DNA of 64,000 nucleotides from Aminobacterium colombiense DSM 12261 (lineage in GTDB: Bacteria; Synergistota; Synergistia; Synergistales; Aminobacteriaceae), in NCBI RefSeq assembly GCF_000025885.1, contig NC_014011.1:124001-188000 (forward strand). Direction: 5' to 3'. Shown here piece by piece: positions 16,330 to 24,308 of the stretch (positions are counted from its first letter, which is position 1; the number at the start of each line of letters is the position of its first letter). A program made the translations under genes and the position numbers. The notes beneath the pieces are model-generated. The model had not been told where the DNA came from. It saw only the letters and a program-made list of their open reading frames with translations, and searched no databases.

Positions 16330-17841
16330 ATGACAATGATGGAATATCTTCTCCCAGCTTTGGGAAATATTTTTGAACCAGAAGCCATTTTTATCCTATT
16401 TGTAGGGACAATAGCTGGTCTTATTGTCGGATCGCTTCCAGGCCTGTCATCAACAATGGGAGTCGCTCTGGCTATCCCACTAACCTTTGGCATGGATCCC
16501 AAAATGGGATTGATGCTTCTTGGGGCAGTCTATTGCAGCTCTGTTTATGGCGGCTCTTTGACAGCTATACTTATTCGCACGCCTGGTACTGATGCATCTA
16601 TTGCAACTACCTTTGACGGTTTCCCATTGACACAGCAAGGGCTGGCAGGAAAGGCAATTGGTATTTCGACCATATCTTCTTTAGTGGGCGGTATTATTAG
16701 CGCTATGGCTCTTCTTTGTATTGCCCCTTTCCTTGCGAAAATGGCTTTGAAATTTGGGCCCTCAGAATATTTCCTCGTAGGCTTGTTTGGCTTGTCAGTG
16801 ATTATTAGCGTTTCTTCAGGGAGTTACCTGAAAGGGCTGATGACAGGAGCTTTTGGTTTGTTGATTGCAACAACTGGTATGGATAATTTTACAGGGTTCC
16901 CCCGTTTTATTTTTAATAATGATTCTTTGCTCGACGGTATTCCTATTCTGCCTGCCCTTATTGGTCTTTTTTCTCTTTCTCAGGCGATAAAGATTTCTGT
17001 GAGCGATAAAACTTCAATAATTGACAATCCAGAGAATCTAAAATTTACAGATCGCATCCTTCCAGAGAAAGAAGACATGAAGCGCACTTGGAAAACCATG
17101 TTGCGATCTTCTATCATTGGAGTGATAGTAGGAATAATGCCTGGAGCGGGAACAGGTATAGCGGCCTTTCTTAGCTATAATGAGGCTAAAAGAGCTTCTA
17201 AAAACCCGGAGTCATTTGGAAAGGGAAATATCGAGGGAGTTGCAGCCCCGGAAGCTGCTAATAATGCAGTAACGGGAGGATCTCTTGTCCCAGCTCTTAC
17301 ATTAGGTATCCCTGGCAATGCGGTAACGGCAGTTTTTATAGGAGGCCTTACTATCCAGGGATTGATACCAGGTCCGAATCTTTTCACAAAATATGGAGAG
17401 ATAACGTATACCCTTCTGCTCTCTCTCTTTGTTGCAAACATAATGTTTGCAATTATAGGACTTGCTTTTGCCAAGCAGTTTGTGAAGATTGTCAAAACCC
17501 CTACGAAAGTGCTTGCCCCAATAATTTGTGTTCTAAGCATTATAGGGGCGTATTCGATCAGAAACAATTTTCTCGATGTCTGGCTGCTTTTTGGATTCGG
17601 TATTCTTGGATATTTTATGGAGAGGTTTGAGTTTTCACCCACTCCCATAGTTCTTGCCCTTATCCTTGGCCCTATGGTGGAAGCGGAGTTTAGACGAACT
17701 CTTACTCTCTTTCAAGGGAGTCTTGTCCCTGTTCTCTTCAGGCCGATCAGCCTTTTCATTATAGTTTTGATAATTATTTCGGTTGTTTTTCCGTTGGTGA
17801 GGGAATTAAGAAGGGAAAGGCAATTAGCGAGCGAAAAATAA
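16330..17841 (+). CDS. tctA: Tripartite tricarboxylate transporter large permease, TctA family
   Basis: This 503-residue protein has about 11-12 membrane segments and clear TctA motifs. The N-terminal GTIAGLIVGSLPGLSSTMGVALAIPLTFGM is matched by a second internal GVIVGIMPGAGTGIAAFLSYNEAKRASK, followed by GVAAPEAANNAVTGGSLVPALTLGIPGN. It is the main transport subunit of the TTT system, moving a carboxylate with cation symport. AAGGAAGG precedes the ATG at 16330, and the next gene follows 16 bp after the stop. Confidence 0.94.
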   Translation: MTMMEYLLPALGNIFEPEAIFILFVGTIAGLIVGSLPGLSSTMGVALAIPLTFGMDPKMGLMLLGAVYCSSVYGGSLTAILIRTPGTDASIATTFDGFPLTQQGLAGKAIGISTISSLVGGIISAMALLCIAPFLAKMALKFGPSEYFLVGLFGLSVIISVSSGSYLKGLMTGAFGLLIATTGMDNFTGFPRFIFNNDSLLDGIPILPALIGLFSLSQAIKISVSDKTSIIDNPENLKFTDRILPEKEDMKRTWKTMLRSSIIGVIVGIMPGAGTGIAAFLSYNEAKRASKNPESFGKGNIEGVAAPEAANNAVTGGSLVPALTLGIPGNAVTAVFIGGLTIQGLIPGPNLFTKYGEITYTLLLSLFVANIMFAIIGLAFAKQFVKIVKTPTKVLAPIICVLSIIGAYSIRNNFLDVWLLFGFGILGYFMERFEFSPTPIVLALILGPMVEAEFRRTLTLFQGSLVPVLFRPISLFIIVLIIISVVFPLVRELRRERQLASEK

Positions 17842-17857
17842 GGGGTGGTGTATTTAT

Positions 17858-18847
17858 ATGGTGGAACTGCTTGACTGTACTCTACGGGATGGCGGCAACG
17901 TAGTAGGCGCAGGCTTCCCAAAAGAGCTTACTGAAAAAATAATGAAAGGTCTCATTGATAGCAATATAAAAGTTATAGAATACGGGCATCCTAGTGGATT
18001 AGGAGGGAACAAAGCCGGTGTAAAAAATGCGCCTTTGTCTGATGAGGAGTATCTGGAGATTGGCTCGCCTTATTTTTCACAGGCAGAGGTGGGAATGTTT
18101 TGCCAACCGAAACATGCCACTATAAGTGAGATTAAACTAGCTGCTCAGAAAGGGTTGGGATTTCTTCGCGTAGGTATAAATGCTGGGGATTCTGCAAAAG
18201 CTAAGGATTTGATTAAAGAAATAAGAGGGTGTGGAATAAAAGTACGTACAAGCCTTATGAAAGGCTACATTCTCCCTCCAGATGAACTGGCTGAGGAAGC
18301 ACGTTCTCTTGAAAGATATGGTGCTCAGGCTGTAACTATAATGGATTCTGCCGGCTATATGCTTCCTGATGAAGTTAAAAAGTATGTTGAGGCTATGATA
18401 AAGAAAGTTTCAATTCCCATTGGATTTCATGGCCATAATAATCTGGGACTTGCGGTAGCAAATGGACTTGCGGCATTACAGGCCGGTGCTACTTCTATTG
18501 ATTGTGGAGTAATGGGGATGGCCCGCAGCGTAGGGAATATTCCGACAGAGGTTTTTATTGCTGCCCTGCTTCGTTCTGGAGAGAGTGTGGAATATGATCT
18601 CTTTTCGCTTTTGTCCTTTATAGATAAAGACCTTGCGCAAGATCTCCAACATTGCTATCACAATCCTAATCCACCGGAGCAATTGATACTTGGTCTTTCT
18701 GGATGTCACTCAAGTTTTCTTCCCTTGTTTAAGGGAGTAGCAGAAGCGAGTTCCGTTGATCTTTATAAGCTTATAATAAATGTTTCTGCTCAGAATATGA
18801 AAGCTCCTACCAAGGAGCTTATTGAAGAATTTGCAAAGAGGTTATAA
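17858..18847 (+). CDS. DRE-TIM metallolyase, 4-hydroxy-2-oxovalerate aldolase-like
   Basis: This 329-residue protein is of the HMGL-like/DRE-TIM family. The defining metal and catalytic motif D-C-T-L-R-D-G-G is at residues 6-13, and the late metal-ligand pair is in GFHGHNNLGLAVANG. GATSIDCGVMGMARSVGNIPTE matches the end of the barrel. The sequence most resembles 4-hydroxy-2-oxovalerate/4-hydroxy-2-oxoglutarate-type aldolases (MhpE/BphI), which release pyruvate from 4-hydroxy-2-oxo acids. An RBS (AAGGGGTGGTG) precedes the ATG. It closes the RpiR-aminotransferase-TctCBA operon. A Claisen-type or HMG-CoA-lyase-like reaction is the alternative. Confidence 0.82.
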   Translation: MVELLDCTLRDGGNVVGAGFPKELTEKIMKGLIDSNIKVIEYGHPSGLGGNKAGVKNAPLSDEEYLEIGSPYFSQAEVGMFCQPKHATISEIKLAAQKGLGFLRVGINAGDSAKAKDLIKEIRGCGIKVRTSLMKGYILPPDELAEEARSLERYGAQAVTIMDSAGYMLPDEVKKYVEAMIKKVSIPIGFHGHNNLGLAVANGLAALQAGATSIDCGVMGMARSVGNIPTEVFIAALLRSGESVEYDLFSLLSFIDKDLAQDLQHCYHNPNPPEQLILGLSGCHSSFLPLFKGVAEASSVDLYKLIINVSAQNMKAPTKELIEEFAKRL

Positions 18848-18890
18848 GTTAAGATGGCTTGGCCGTCTACAACAGATTTTGATCCGCCAG

Positions 18891-18918
18891 TTGACACTTT
18901 TTGAATTTCCTCTATAAT
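18891..18918 (+). promoter_or_regulatory. Consensus sigma-70 promoter for metK
   Basis: TTGACA (18891-18896) and TATAAT (18913-18918) are both perfect matches to the sigma-70 consensus, separated by 16 bp. Transcription would begin near 18925-18930, about 25 nt upstream of the SAM-I aptamer. This is the strongest-looking promoter in the window. Confidence 0.85.
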
Positions 18919-18953
18919 TCTAAAGCTGGTGTTTTAAAACTTTACAAATGTAT

Positions 18954-19060
18954 CTCTTATCCTGAGAGGTGGAGGGACTGGCCCGATGAAGCCCGGCAAC
19001 CTGCCAATAGCAGCAAGGCATGGTGCCAATACCTGCAGCCTTATGGCTGGATGATAAGAG
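18954..19060 (+). promoter_or_regulatory. SAM-I (S-box) riboswitch
   Basis: The aptamer is closed by an 8-bp P1 helix, CTCTTATC (18954-18961) with GATAAGAG (19053-19060). Inside are the highly conserved S-box segments GAGAGGTGGAGGGACTGG, then CCCGATGAAGCCCGGCAACC, and the later A-GGTGCCAAT-CCTGCAG block. It binds S-adenosylmethionine and favours the downstream terminator at 19088 when SAM is abundant. It controls metK 91 bp downstream, a direct product feedback. Confidence 0.95.
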
Positions 19061-19087
19061 AGGAATGTGTGACTTTTTGCGTGTGAA

Positions 19088-19120
19088 AAGAGCCCTTCCT
19101 CTTGGAAAGGGTTCTTTTTT
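19088..19120 (+). terminator. Riboswitch-controlled terminator before metK
   Basis: GAGCCCTTCC and GGAAAGGGTTC form a stem with a one-base bulge around a TCTT loop, followed by seven Ts (19114-19120). It lies between the SAM-I aptamer and the metK RBS, which fits the expression platform of a transcription-attenuating riboswitch. Confidence 0.85.
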
Positions 19121-19151
19121 TATCTATATCTGTTGAATTGGAGGTTGCTAA

Positions 19152-20360
19152 ATGGCAGACAGAAAGTTTTTGATTACGTCTGAATCCGTAACAGAAGGAC
19201 ACCCTGACAAAATTGCAGACCAGATCTCTGATGGAGTTCTCGATGCGATTCTGGCAGATGACCCCATGGGGCGAGTGGCGTGTGAAACTCTTGTGACCAC
19301 AGGCATGGTTATGGTGGCGGGAGAGATTAGTACATCCACATACGTGGATATTCCCAAATTGGCGAGAGATATTGTAAAAGAGATAGGGTACACCAGAGCG
19401 AAATATGGTTTCGACGGTGATACGTGTGCGGTTCTTACAGCCATAGATGAACAGTCTTCTGATATTGCCCAGGGTGTTGATACGGCCCTTGAAGTTCGAT
19501 CCCATACAGAAATGGGAGAGGCTGAAGTGGCTAAGGTCGGTGCGGGTGACCAAGGCATGATGATTGGGTATGCTTGTACCGAAACTGAGGAATATTTGCC
19601 TATGCCTATCGCATTGGCCCACCGGTTGGCACGGCGTTTGGCCCTGGTTCGTAAAAATGGGACCATTCCCTATCTTCGCCCCGATGGAAAGACCCAGGTG
19701 TCTCTTGAGTATGTAGACGGTCAGGCAATTAGGGCAGAAAACCTTGTTGTGTCTGCTCAGCATCATCCAGGAGCGACAGAAGCTCAGATTCGTGGTGATA
19801 TCATAGAGCACGTTATAAAGCCCGTGGTGCCAGAACACCTTTTGAGGCCTGATACGACAATTCTTGTCAACCCTACGGGACGGTTTGTCAAGGGAGGCCC
19901 TATGGCTGACACAGGGCTCACCGGCCGAAAGATTATTGTTGATACATACGGTGGCTGGGTGTCTCACGGCGGGGGTGCTTTTTCAGGCAAAGACCCCACT
20001 AAAGTAGACCGCTCCGGTGCATATATGACCCGTTACGCGGCTAAGAATATAGTCGCTGCAGGGTTAGCCGAAAAATGTATGATCCAGATCGCCTATGCTA
20101 TTGGAGTGGCCGAACCTGTTTCTCTTATGGTGGATACCTTTGGAACCGGCAAGATTTCAGACGAGGCCCTTACAGATCTTATTGAACGGCATTTCGATTT
20201 CAGGCCTGCTGCTATCATTCGAGACCTCGATTTGAGGAAACCACAGTATCGCCGTCTCGCTGCCTATGGGCACATGGGGCGTATTGACCTTGACCCCCTT
20301 CCTCAATGGGAGAGAACGGACCGTGCGGATGCCTTGGCAAGAGACGCTAAAAGGCTGTAA
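19152..20360 (+). CDS. metK: S-adenosylmethionine synthetase
   Basis: This 402-residue protein is a complete MetK that makes S-adenosylmethionine from methionine and ATP. The N-terminal [29 protein letters not shown] contains the ATP-site His. [13 protein letters not shown] is the hexapeptide-type signature, and [20 protein letters not shown] is the glycine-rich P-loop-like second signature. RBS GGAGG lies 8 nt before the ATG. The gene is monocistronic, behind a consensus promoter and a SAM-I riboswitch, and is followed by a bidirectional terminator. Its base composition is clearly GC-richer than the preceding operon, marking a compositional boundary. Confidence 0.97.
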   Translation: MADRKFLITSESVTEGHPDKIADQISDGVLDAILADDPMGRVACETLVTTGMVMVAGEISTSTYVDIPKLARDIVKEIGYTRAKYGFDGDTCAVLTAIDEQSSDIAQGVDTALEVRSHTEMGEAEVAKVGAGDQGMMIGYACTETEEYLPMPIALAHRLARRLALVRKNGTIPYLRPDGKTQVSLEYVDGQAIRAENLVVSAQHHPGATEAQIRGDIIEHVIKPVVPEHLLRPDTTILVNPTGRFVKGGPMADTGLTGRKIIVDTYGGWVSHGGGAFSGKDPTKVDRSGAYMTRYAAKNIVAAGLAEKCMIQIAYAIGVAEPVSLMVDTFGTGKISDEALTDLIERHFDFRPAAIIRDLDLRKPQYRRLAAYGHMGRIDLDPLPQWERTDRADALARDAKRL

Positions 20361-20375
20361 ATAACAAGATAAAGA

Positions 20376-20410
20376 AAAAGGGCCGGCTTTGTACCGGCCC
20401 TTAATTTTTT
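20376..20410. terminator. Bidirectional terminator between metK and the beta-propeller gene
   Basis: AAGGGCCGG (20379-20387) pairs with CCGGCCCTT (20395-20403) over a 7-nt loop. AATTTTTTG follows on the plus strand and an A-rich tract precedes it, giving Us on the minus strand. It ends both the metK transcript and the convergent gene at 20415. Confidence 0.9.
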
Positions 20411-20414
20411 GTTT

Positions 20415-21464
20415 TTATTCTGTGGAAAAAGCGTAAACTTTCCCATCCATGCTGCCAAGGAACACTCTGCCGTCTCCCAGGGCTGGAGATGCCAGGATCT
20501 CTCTGTCTGTCTGATATTCCCAGATCATATTTCCGTCTATTGCAGAGATGGCCGCTACTTTGCCGGTAGCTGTTCCTATATAGACAATGTTATTGAAGGC
20601 TATAGGGGTCGCTTGCATGGCTCCTTCGGTTTCATAGGTCCAGAGCATCTGGCCGGTAATAGCGTCCACAGCGTGGAGAATTCCTTTCTGTGTGCCAAAG
20701 AACAGCCGGCCATCTTCTGGAGTTGCGGAAGTGGTAATAGCCGACTTGGCGTTATATTTCCATTGGGGGATAATGCCTTTTATCTTTACACAGGAGAGCA
20801 ATCCGTCCCAGCTTCCAAAATAGATGAATCCCTTCCATGTGGTTGTAGCCGTATCGATGGGACCGCCAGAACCGCCACCCCACTGTCTATTGCCCGTTTT
20901 GGGATCCAGGGCGTGAAAACGGCCTATATGATCTCCTACAAAGATCAGCCCCTCATGATAGAGAGGGGTAGAGCGAAGCTCCCGCCCAGTGTCGAAAGTC
21001 CAGAGAACCACTCCTGTTTCTGGGTCAAAAGCATAGATTCTGCCGTCTGCGCTGCCAGCAAAAAGACGTTCTGCTCCATATATGGGAGAGCCCCATATAG
21101 CGCCGGGAGCCAGGTCCAGGCCGAGAAGAGTTTGCCAGAGCAAATTGCCTGAAGATCTTTCAATGGCAAAGACACGTCCATCTGTTCCCCCTACAAAAAT
21201 AGTTTTTTCATTCATAGCGGCGGCGCCATTAATGGAAGTTCCAGCATCATACTGCCATATCAGTTCGCCTGTTTCGGCATTAAGAGCGTAGACTGCTCCC
21301 CCCTGATCTCCTATATATACAACACCTTTATCATAGGTTGGAGTTCCGGTAAGGGGCATCCCTGCTTCAAATTGCCAAAGCGGCTCTTTCTCTGCTGCTA
21401 GACCTGGAAGGGTGAAGACAAGCAGAAAAAATATGGCAAGCATAAGTATGTGGTTTTTTCTCAT
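20415..21464 (-). CDS. Exported PQQ-like beta-propeller repeat protein (BamB-like)
   Basis: This 349-residue protein has a signal peptide (MRKNHILMLAIFFLLVFTLPGLA, then AEKEPLWQF). About eight tandem repeats of roughly 38-40 residues follow, each with a GxVYALxAxTGxxxWxYxT-like core such as GGAVYALNAETGELIWQYDAG and GRIYAFDPETGVVLWTFDTG. These are PQQ-binding-like (PF13360) blades forming an eight-bladed propeller, the fold of BamB. There is no lipobox Cys at the signal cleavage site, unlike true BamB lipoproteins. It probably acts as a soluble envelope scaffold or binding protein. The gene stands alone and is divergent from yedE. Confidence 0.85.
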   Translation of the reverse strand: MRKNHILMLAIFFLLVFTLPGLAAEKEPLWQFEAGMPLTGTPTYDKGVVYIGDQGGAVYALNAETGELIWQYDAGTSINGAAAMNEKTIFVGGTDGRVFAIERSSGNLLWQTLLGLDLAPGAIWGSPIYGAERLFAGSADGRIYAFDPETGVVLWTFDTGRELRSTPLYHEGLIFVGDHIGRFHALDPKTGNRQWGGGSGGPIDTATTTWKGFIYFGSWDGLLSCVKIKGIIPQWKYNAKSAITTSATPEDGRLFFGTQKGILHAVDAITGQMLWTYETEGAMQATPIAFNNIVYIGTATGKVAAISAIDGNMIWEYQTDREILASPALGDGRVFLGSMDGKVYAFSTE

Positions 21465-21647
21465 TACTCAGCACTCCTTTCTAAAATTTTGTCAATATGT
21501 CCTTTTCTATTCTATCTCAGTCAACGAGAAAAGAAACATGGTATTTTAGCCAATCTTTATTTTGTTGTTGCATGAAGGTCAAAACAATGGTAATAATTAT
21601 TATTACTAAGTATAATAGGCTTATTCTATTTAAGTGAGGTGTTTGTG

Positions 21648-22739
21648 TTGAAAGGTTTTAATTCCCTTCTCATGTCACGTCTGGGCCCCATTATTACAGG
21701 TGGAGTGGTAGGTCTTCTGGCTGCTCTACTCGTTCGGTGGGGGAATCCGGGAAACATGGGAATCTGCGTCGCTTGTTTCACCAGAGATATTGCCGGAGCT
21801 CTCGGTTTGCACAGGGCTGCGGTTGTTCAATATCTTCGCCCTGAAATAGCTGGTTTTATTCTTGGTTCGTTTGTTTCTGCTCTTGTGTATCGTGAGTATG
21901 TTCCCCGAAGTGGTTCAGCTCCTGTCATTCGATTCTTTTTAGGAATGTTCGCCATGATCGGGGCCCTTGTCTTCCTTGGTTGCCCCTGGCGTGCCTATCT
22001 TCGTCTTGCCGGCGGAGACTGGAATGCTATTGCAGGTATTGCGGGATTGGTTGCGGGTATAGGCATTGGAATTGTTTTTCTGTGGAAGGGATTCAGCCTG
22101 GGACGTTCTTATGAAGCTCCCAAGGGGACTGGTTACTTTATGCCAGTAGCTGCTATTGCGCTGCTTGTTCTTGTGATCATGGCTCCTGCCTTTGGCAAAG
22201 ATGGGACTGGTCCCATCTTTTTCTCAGAGAGCGGTCCTGGCTCCGCTCACGCTCCCATAATCATTTCCCTCATCGTTGGCCTGCTTGTGGGCTGGATGGC
22301 TCAGAGAAGCCGTTTTTGCACCGTAGGAGCTATCCGTGACCTTGTCATGGTGCGGGATTCTCACCTTTTCAATGGCGTTTTAGCCTTTATTGTTATAGCT
22401 TTTGCAACGAATATTGTTATTGGCAAGTTTCATCCTGGCTTTGAAGGTCAGCCTATAGCCCATACCAATACTCTCTGGAATTTCATGGGGATGGTGCTTT
22501 CAGGATTGGCCTTTACTTTAGCTGGCGGTTGTCCTGGCCGTCAGTTGATTATGAGCGGCGAAGGTGACGGCGATGCGGCAGTCTTTGTGTTTGGCATGCT
22601 TGTGGGAGCGGCTGTGAGCCATAATTTCAGTTTGGCGAGTTCTGGAGCAGGCCCAGCTGCCTTTGGCCCTTCAGCAACAATAGTGGGTCTGGTTTTTTGT
22701 TTGGCCGTTGGCTTGATCATGAGGCAGCGTCTTAATTAG
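21648..22739 (+). CDS. yedE: YedE-family selenium/sulfur transporter
   Basis: This roughly 363-residue polytopic protein is of the YeeE/YedE family. The paired pore motifs are GNMGICVACFTRDIAGALGLHR near the N-terminus, FLGCPWRAYLRLAGGDWNA, SRFCTVGAIRDLVMVRD and LAGGCPGRQLIMSGEGDGDA, all with conserved Cys. The subfamily with this N-terminus is the one tied to selenium metabolism (seleno_YedE), and the TusA-like partner 12 bp downstream fits. The start is uncertain: GTG 21639, GTG 21645 and TTG 21648 are in frame. GAGGT at 21636-21640 gives the best spacing for the TTG. It would import selenium or reduced sulfur compounds. Confidence 0.87.
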   Translation: MKGFNSLLMSRLGPIITGGVVGLLAALLVRWGNPGNMGICVACFTRDIAGALGLHRAAVVQYLRPEIAGFILGSFVSALVYREYVPRSGSAPVIRFFLGMFAMIGALVFLGCPWRAYLRLAGGDWNAIAGIAGLVAGIGIGIVFLWKGFSLGRSYEAPKGTGYFMPVAAIALLVLVIMAPAFGKDGTGPIFFSESGPGSAHAPIIISLIVGLLVGWMAQRSRFCTVGAIRDLVMVRDSHLFNGVLAFIVIAFATNIVIGKFHPGFEGQPIAHTNTLWNFMGMVLSGLAFTLAGGCPGRQLIMSGEGDGDAAVFVFGMLVGAAVSHNFSLASSGAGPAAFGPSATIVGLVFCLAVGLIMRQRLN

Positions 22740-22751
22740 GAGGCATGGATA

Positions 22752-22970
22752 ATGAGTGAGTCAATTATTGTGGATGCACGAGGCCTTTCTTGTCCTCAAC
22801 CTGTGCTGGAAACCCGAAAAGCCCTTAAAGATCTTTCTGGAGGGCAAGTTGAAATTCTTGTTGATACAGTAACATCTCGAGAAAATGTTGCCCGTTTCGC
22901 ACGGAGCCAAAAATGGGATGTGGCAATTGAGCAGTATGAGGGTGGATATAAGGTTGTTTTAACAAAATAG
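22752..22970 (+). CDS. TusA/SirA-like sulfur (selenium) carrier protein
   Basis: This 72-residue protein is of the TusA family with the diagnostic D-x-x-G-L-x-C-P-x-P motif (residues 8-17, DARGLSCPQP); Cys15 is the persulfide or selenosulfide carrier residue. TSRENVARFARSQKWDV matches the second half of the fold. A TTAGGAGG RBS overlaps the yedE stop, so the two are co-translated. YedE-TusA pairs pass imported thiosulfate or selenium from membrane to cytoplasm. This protein is shorter than YedF, which carries an extra domain. Confidence 0.92.
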   Translation: MSESIIVDARGLSCPQPVLETRKALKDLSGGQVEILVDTVTSRENVARFARSQKWDVAIEQYEGGYKVVLTK

Positions 22971-22992
22971 CGAAACTGTTGTGTCGAATATG

Positions 22993-23033
22993 AAGGCTGT
23001 CAGAAGAATTTTCTTCTTTTGGCAGCCTTTTTG
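22993..23033 (+). terminator. Intrinsic terminator after yedE-tusA
   Basis: AAGGCTGTCAGAAGAA and TTCTTTTGGCAGCCTT form a long stem with two internal mismatches around a TTTTC loop. It is followed by TTTTTG at 23028-23033. Confidence 0.8.
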
Positions 23034-23124
23034 ATTTATTTTCTTGAAGGTTATCTCCTTTTTGAGATAGAATAAACAAGCTTGTTTTAAAATGAGACAA
23101 GATCAATGTATATAAAGAGGAGAG

Positions 23125-24222
23125 ATGTTGTTGAGCCGTTCCATTCCAGTTTTAAAAATAGGGAAATATCAACCGCGTTATCCCCTGATCCAGGGGGGTA
23201 TGGGCGTTGGCATATCCGGTCCTAATCTGGCTGGAAATGTGGCGCTACATGGAGGGGTCGGCACCATAGCCAGTGTAGGGCTGGCCTGTAATCAGCCTTA
23301 CTACACGGGGCGCAACTATTTTGAGGCGAATCAGAGAGCCGTACGAGAAGGTTTGATCAAGGCTCGTGAGATTGCCGGCGAAAAAGGAGTTCTCGCTGTA
23401 AACTGTATGGTTGCCCTGACCGATTATGAACTTCACGTGCGCTCAGCCTGTGAGGGCGGGGTGAATATCATTATTTCCGGAGCCGGATTGCCTATCAAGC
23501 TTCCCGACTATACGAAAGATTTTCCAGAAGTGGCTCTTGTTCCTATCGTAAGTTCTGCGAAAGCAGCCAGCCTCATCGCCCGGCGATGGGAAAGGCTCTA
23601 CAATCGCTTGCCTGATGGGTTTGTGGTTGAAACACCGCTGTATGCCGGCGGCCATCTTGGCGTAACAAAGATGGAGCAGGTTGAAAATGAAGAGTTCTCT
23701 CTTGAGAAAGTTGTACCAGAGGTTGTTGAGTATGTGGAGAAAGAGCTAAAAACCCCGACCCCAGTTATTGCAGCGGGAGGAATATGGACTCGCGAAGATA
23801 TTGAGCATGCTTTTGACCTTGGAGCCAGTGGCGTGCAGATGGGAACCCGTTTTGCCTGCACCTATGAGGGAGACGCATCAGATCGTTTCAAGCAGGCCTA
23901 TATTGATGCAACAGAAGAAGATGTGGTGATCATCCAGAGCCCGGCCGGCCTTCCAGGTCGTGCCCTACGGTCTCCCTTTATAGATAAGTATTTGCGTGAA
24001 GGCACCGTTGGAAACAAGCCCTGCATTGCAAACTGCCTGACCCATTGCCGATATCGAACTGAGCGGAAGACTTTCTGTATCGCACAGGCCCTTATCGATG
24101 CTTTTTTCGGTAATTGGGAAGAAGGGTTATTCTTCTGCGGTACAAATGTAACGAGAATTACCAAAAAAGAATACGTAGCGGATATTATTGCAGAACTATT
24201 TGGTCCGCAAGAAAATAAGTAA
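23125..24222 (+). CDS. Nitronate monooxygenase/FabK-like flavoprotein
   Basis: This roughly 365-residue TIM-barrel flavoprotein is of the 2-nitropropane dioxygenase family. It has the N-terminal YPLIQGGMGVGISGPNLAGNVALHGGVGTIASVG (FMN loop), AVNCMVALTDYE, IISGAGLP, ETPLYAGGHLG with the family's catalytic-region His, and the phosphate-binding VIAAGGIWTREDIEHAFDLGASGVQMGTRFACT. A Cys-rich C-terminal section (KPCIANCLTHCRYRTERKTFC) is characteristic of the longer anaerobe subgroup and may bind a metal or cluster. The start is ambiguous (ATG 23125, TTG 23128 or TTG 23131) because AGGAG ends only 2 nt before the ATG. It may oxidise nitronates or act as an enoyl reductase. Confidence 0.85.
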   Translation: MLLSRSIPVLKIGKYQPRYPLIQGGMGVGISGPNLAGNVALHGGVGTIASVGLACNQPYYTGRNYFEANQRAVREGLIKAREIAGEKGVLAVNCMVALTDYELHVRSACEGGVNIIISGAGLPIKLPDYTKDFPEVALVPIVSSAKAASLIARRWERLYNRLPDGFVVETPLYAGGHLGVTKMEQVENEEFSLEKVVPEVVEYVEKELKTPTPVIAAGGIWTREDIEHAFDLGASGVQMGTRFACTYEGDASDRFKQAYIDATEEDVVIIQSPAGLPGRALRSPFIDKYLREGTVGNKPCIANCLTHCRYRTERKTFCIAQALIDAFFGNWEEGLFFCGTNVTRITKKEYVADIIAELFGPQENK

Positions 24223-24261
24223 AATTTCTTTTTCTCTGTAAAAAGACTATGAGATAATAAT

Positions 24262-24289
24262 GAGCGGGCTGAAAAGCCCGCCTTTTATT
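24262..24289 (+). terminator. Intrinsic terminator
   Basis: GCGGGCT (24264-24270) and AGCCCGC (24275-24281) form a perfect stem with a GAAA tetraloop, followed by CTTTTATT. It separates the nitronate monooxygenase-like gene from the mechanosensitive channel gene. Confidence 0.9.
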
Positions 24290-24308
24290 ATCCGGGAGTG
24301 ATGAGAAG

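Noticed and set aside
18901-19086. 61-codon plus-strand ORF upstream of metK
   Set aside because: It overlaps the SAM-I aptamer completely and has no RBS. It is structural RNA, not coding.
19041-19967. 308-codon minus-strand frame across metK and the riboswitch
   Set aside because: Antisense to metK, with no recognisable protein features, and it would cover the SAM-I expression platform.
20409-21152. 247-codon plus-strand frame inside the beta-propeller gene
   Set aside because: It is the complement of an intact repeat protein. Its apparent Cys- and Gly-rich repeats mirror the beta-propeller repeats on the other strand.
21574-21592. GGTCAAAACAATGGTAA upstream of yedE considered as a third CtsR box
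   Set aside because: The two GGT units are 12 nt apart, not 10, and the second does not match the heptad.
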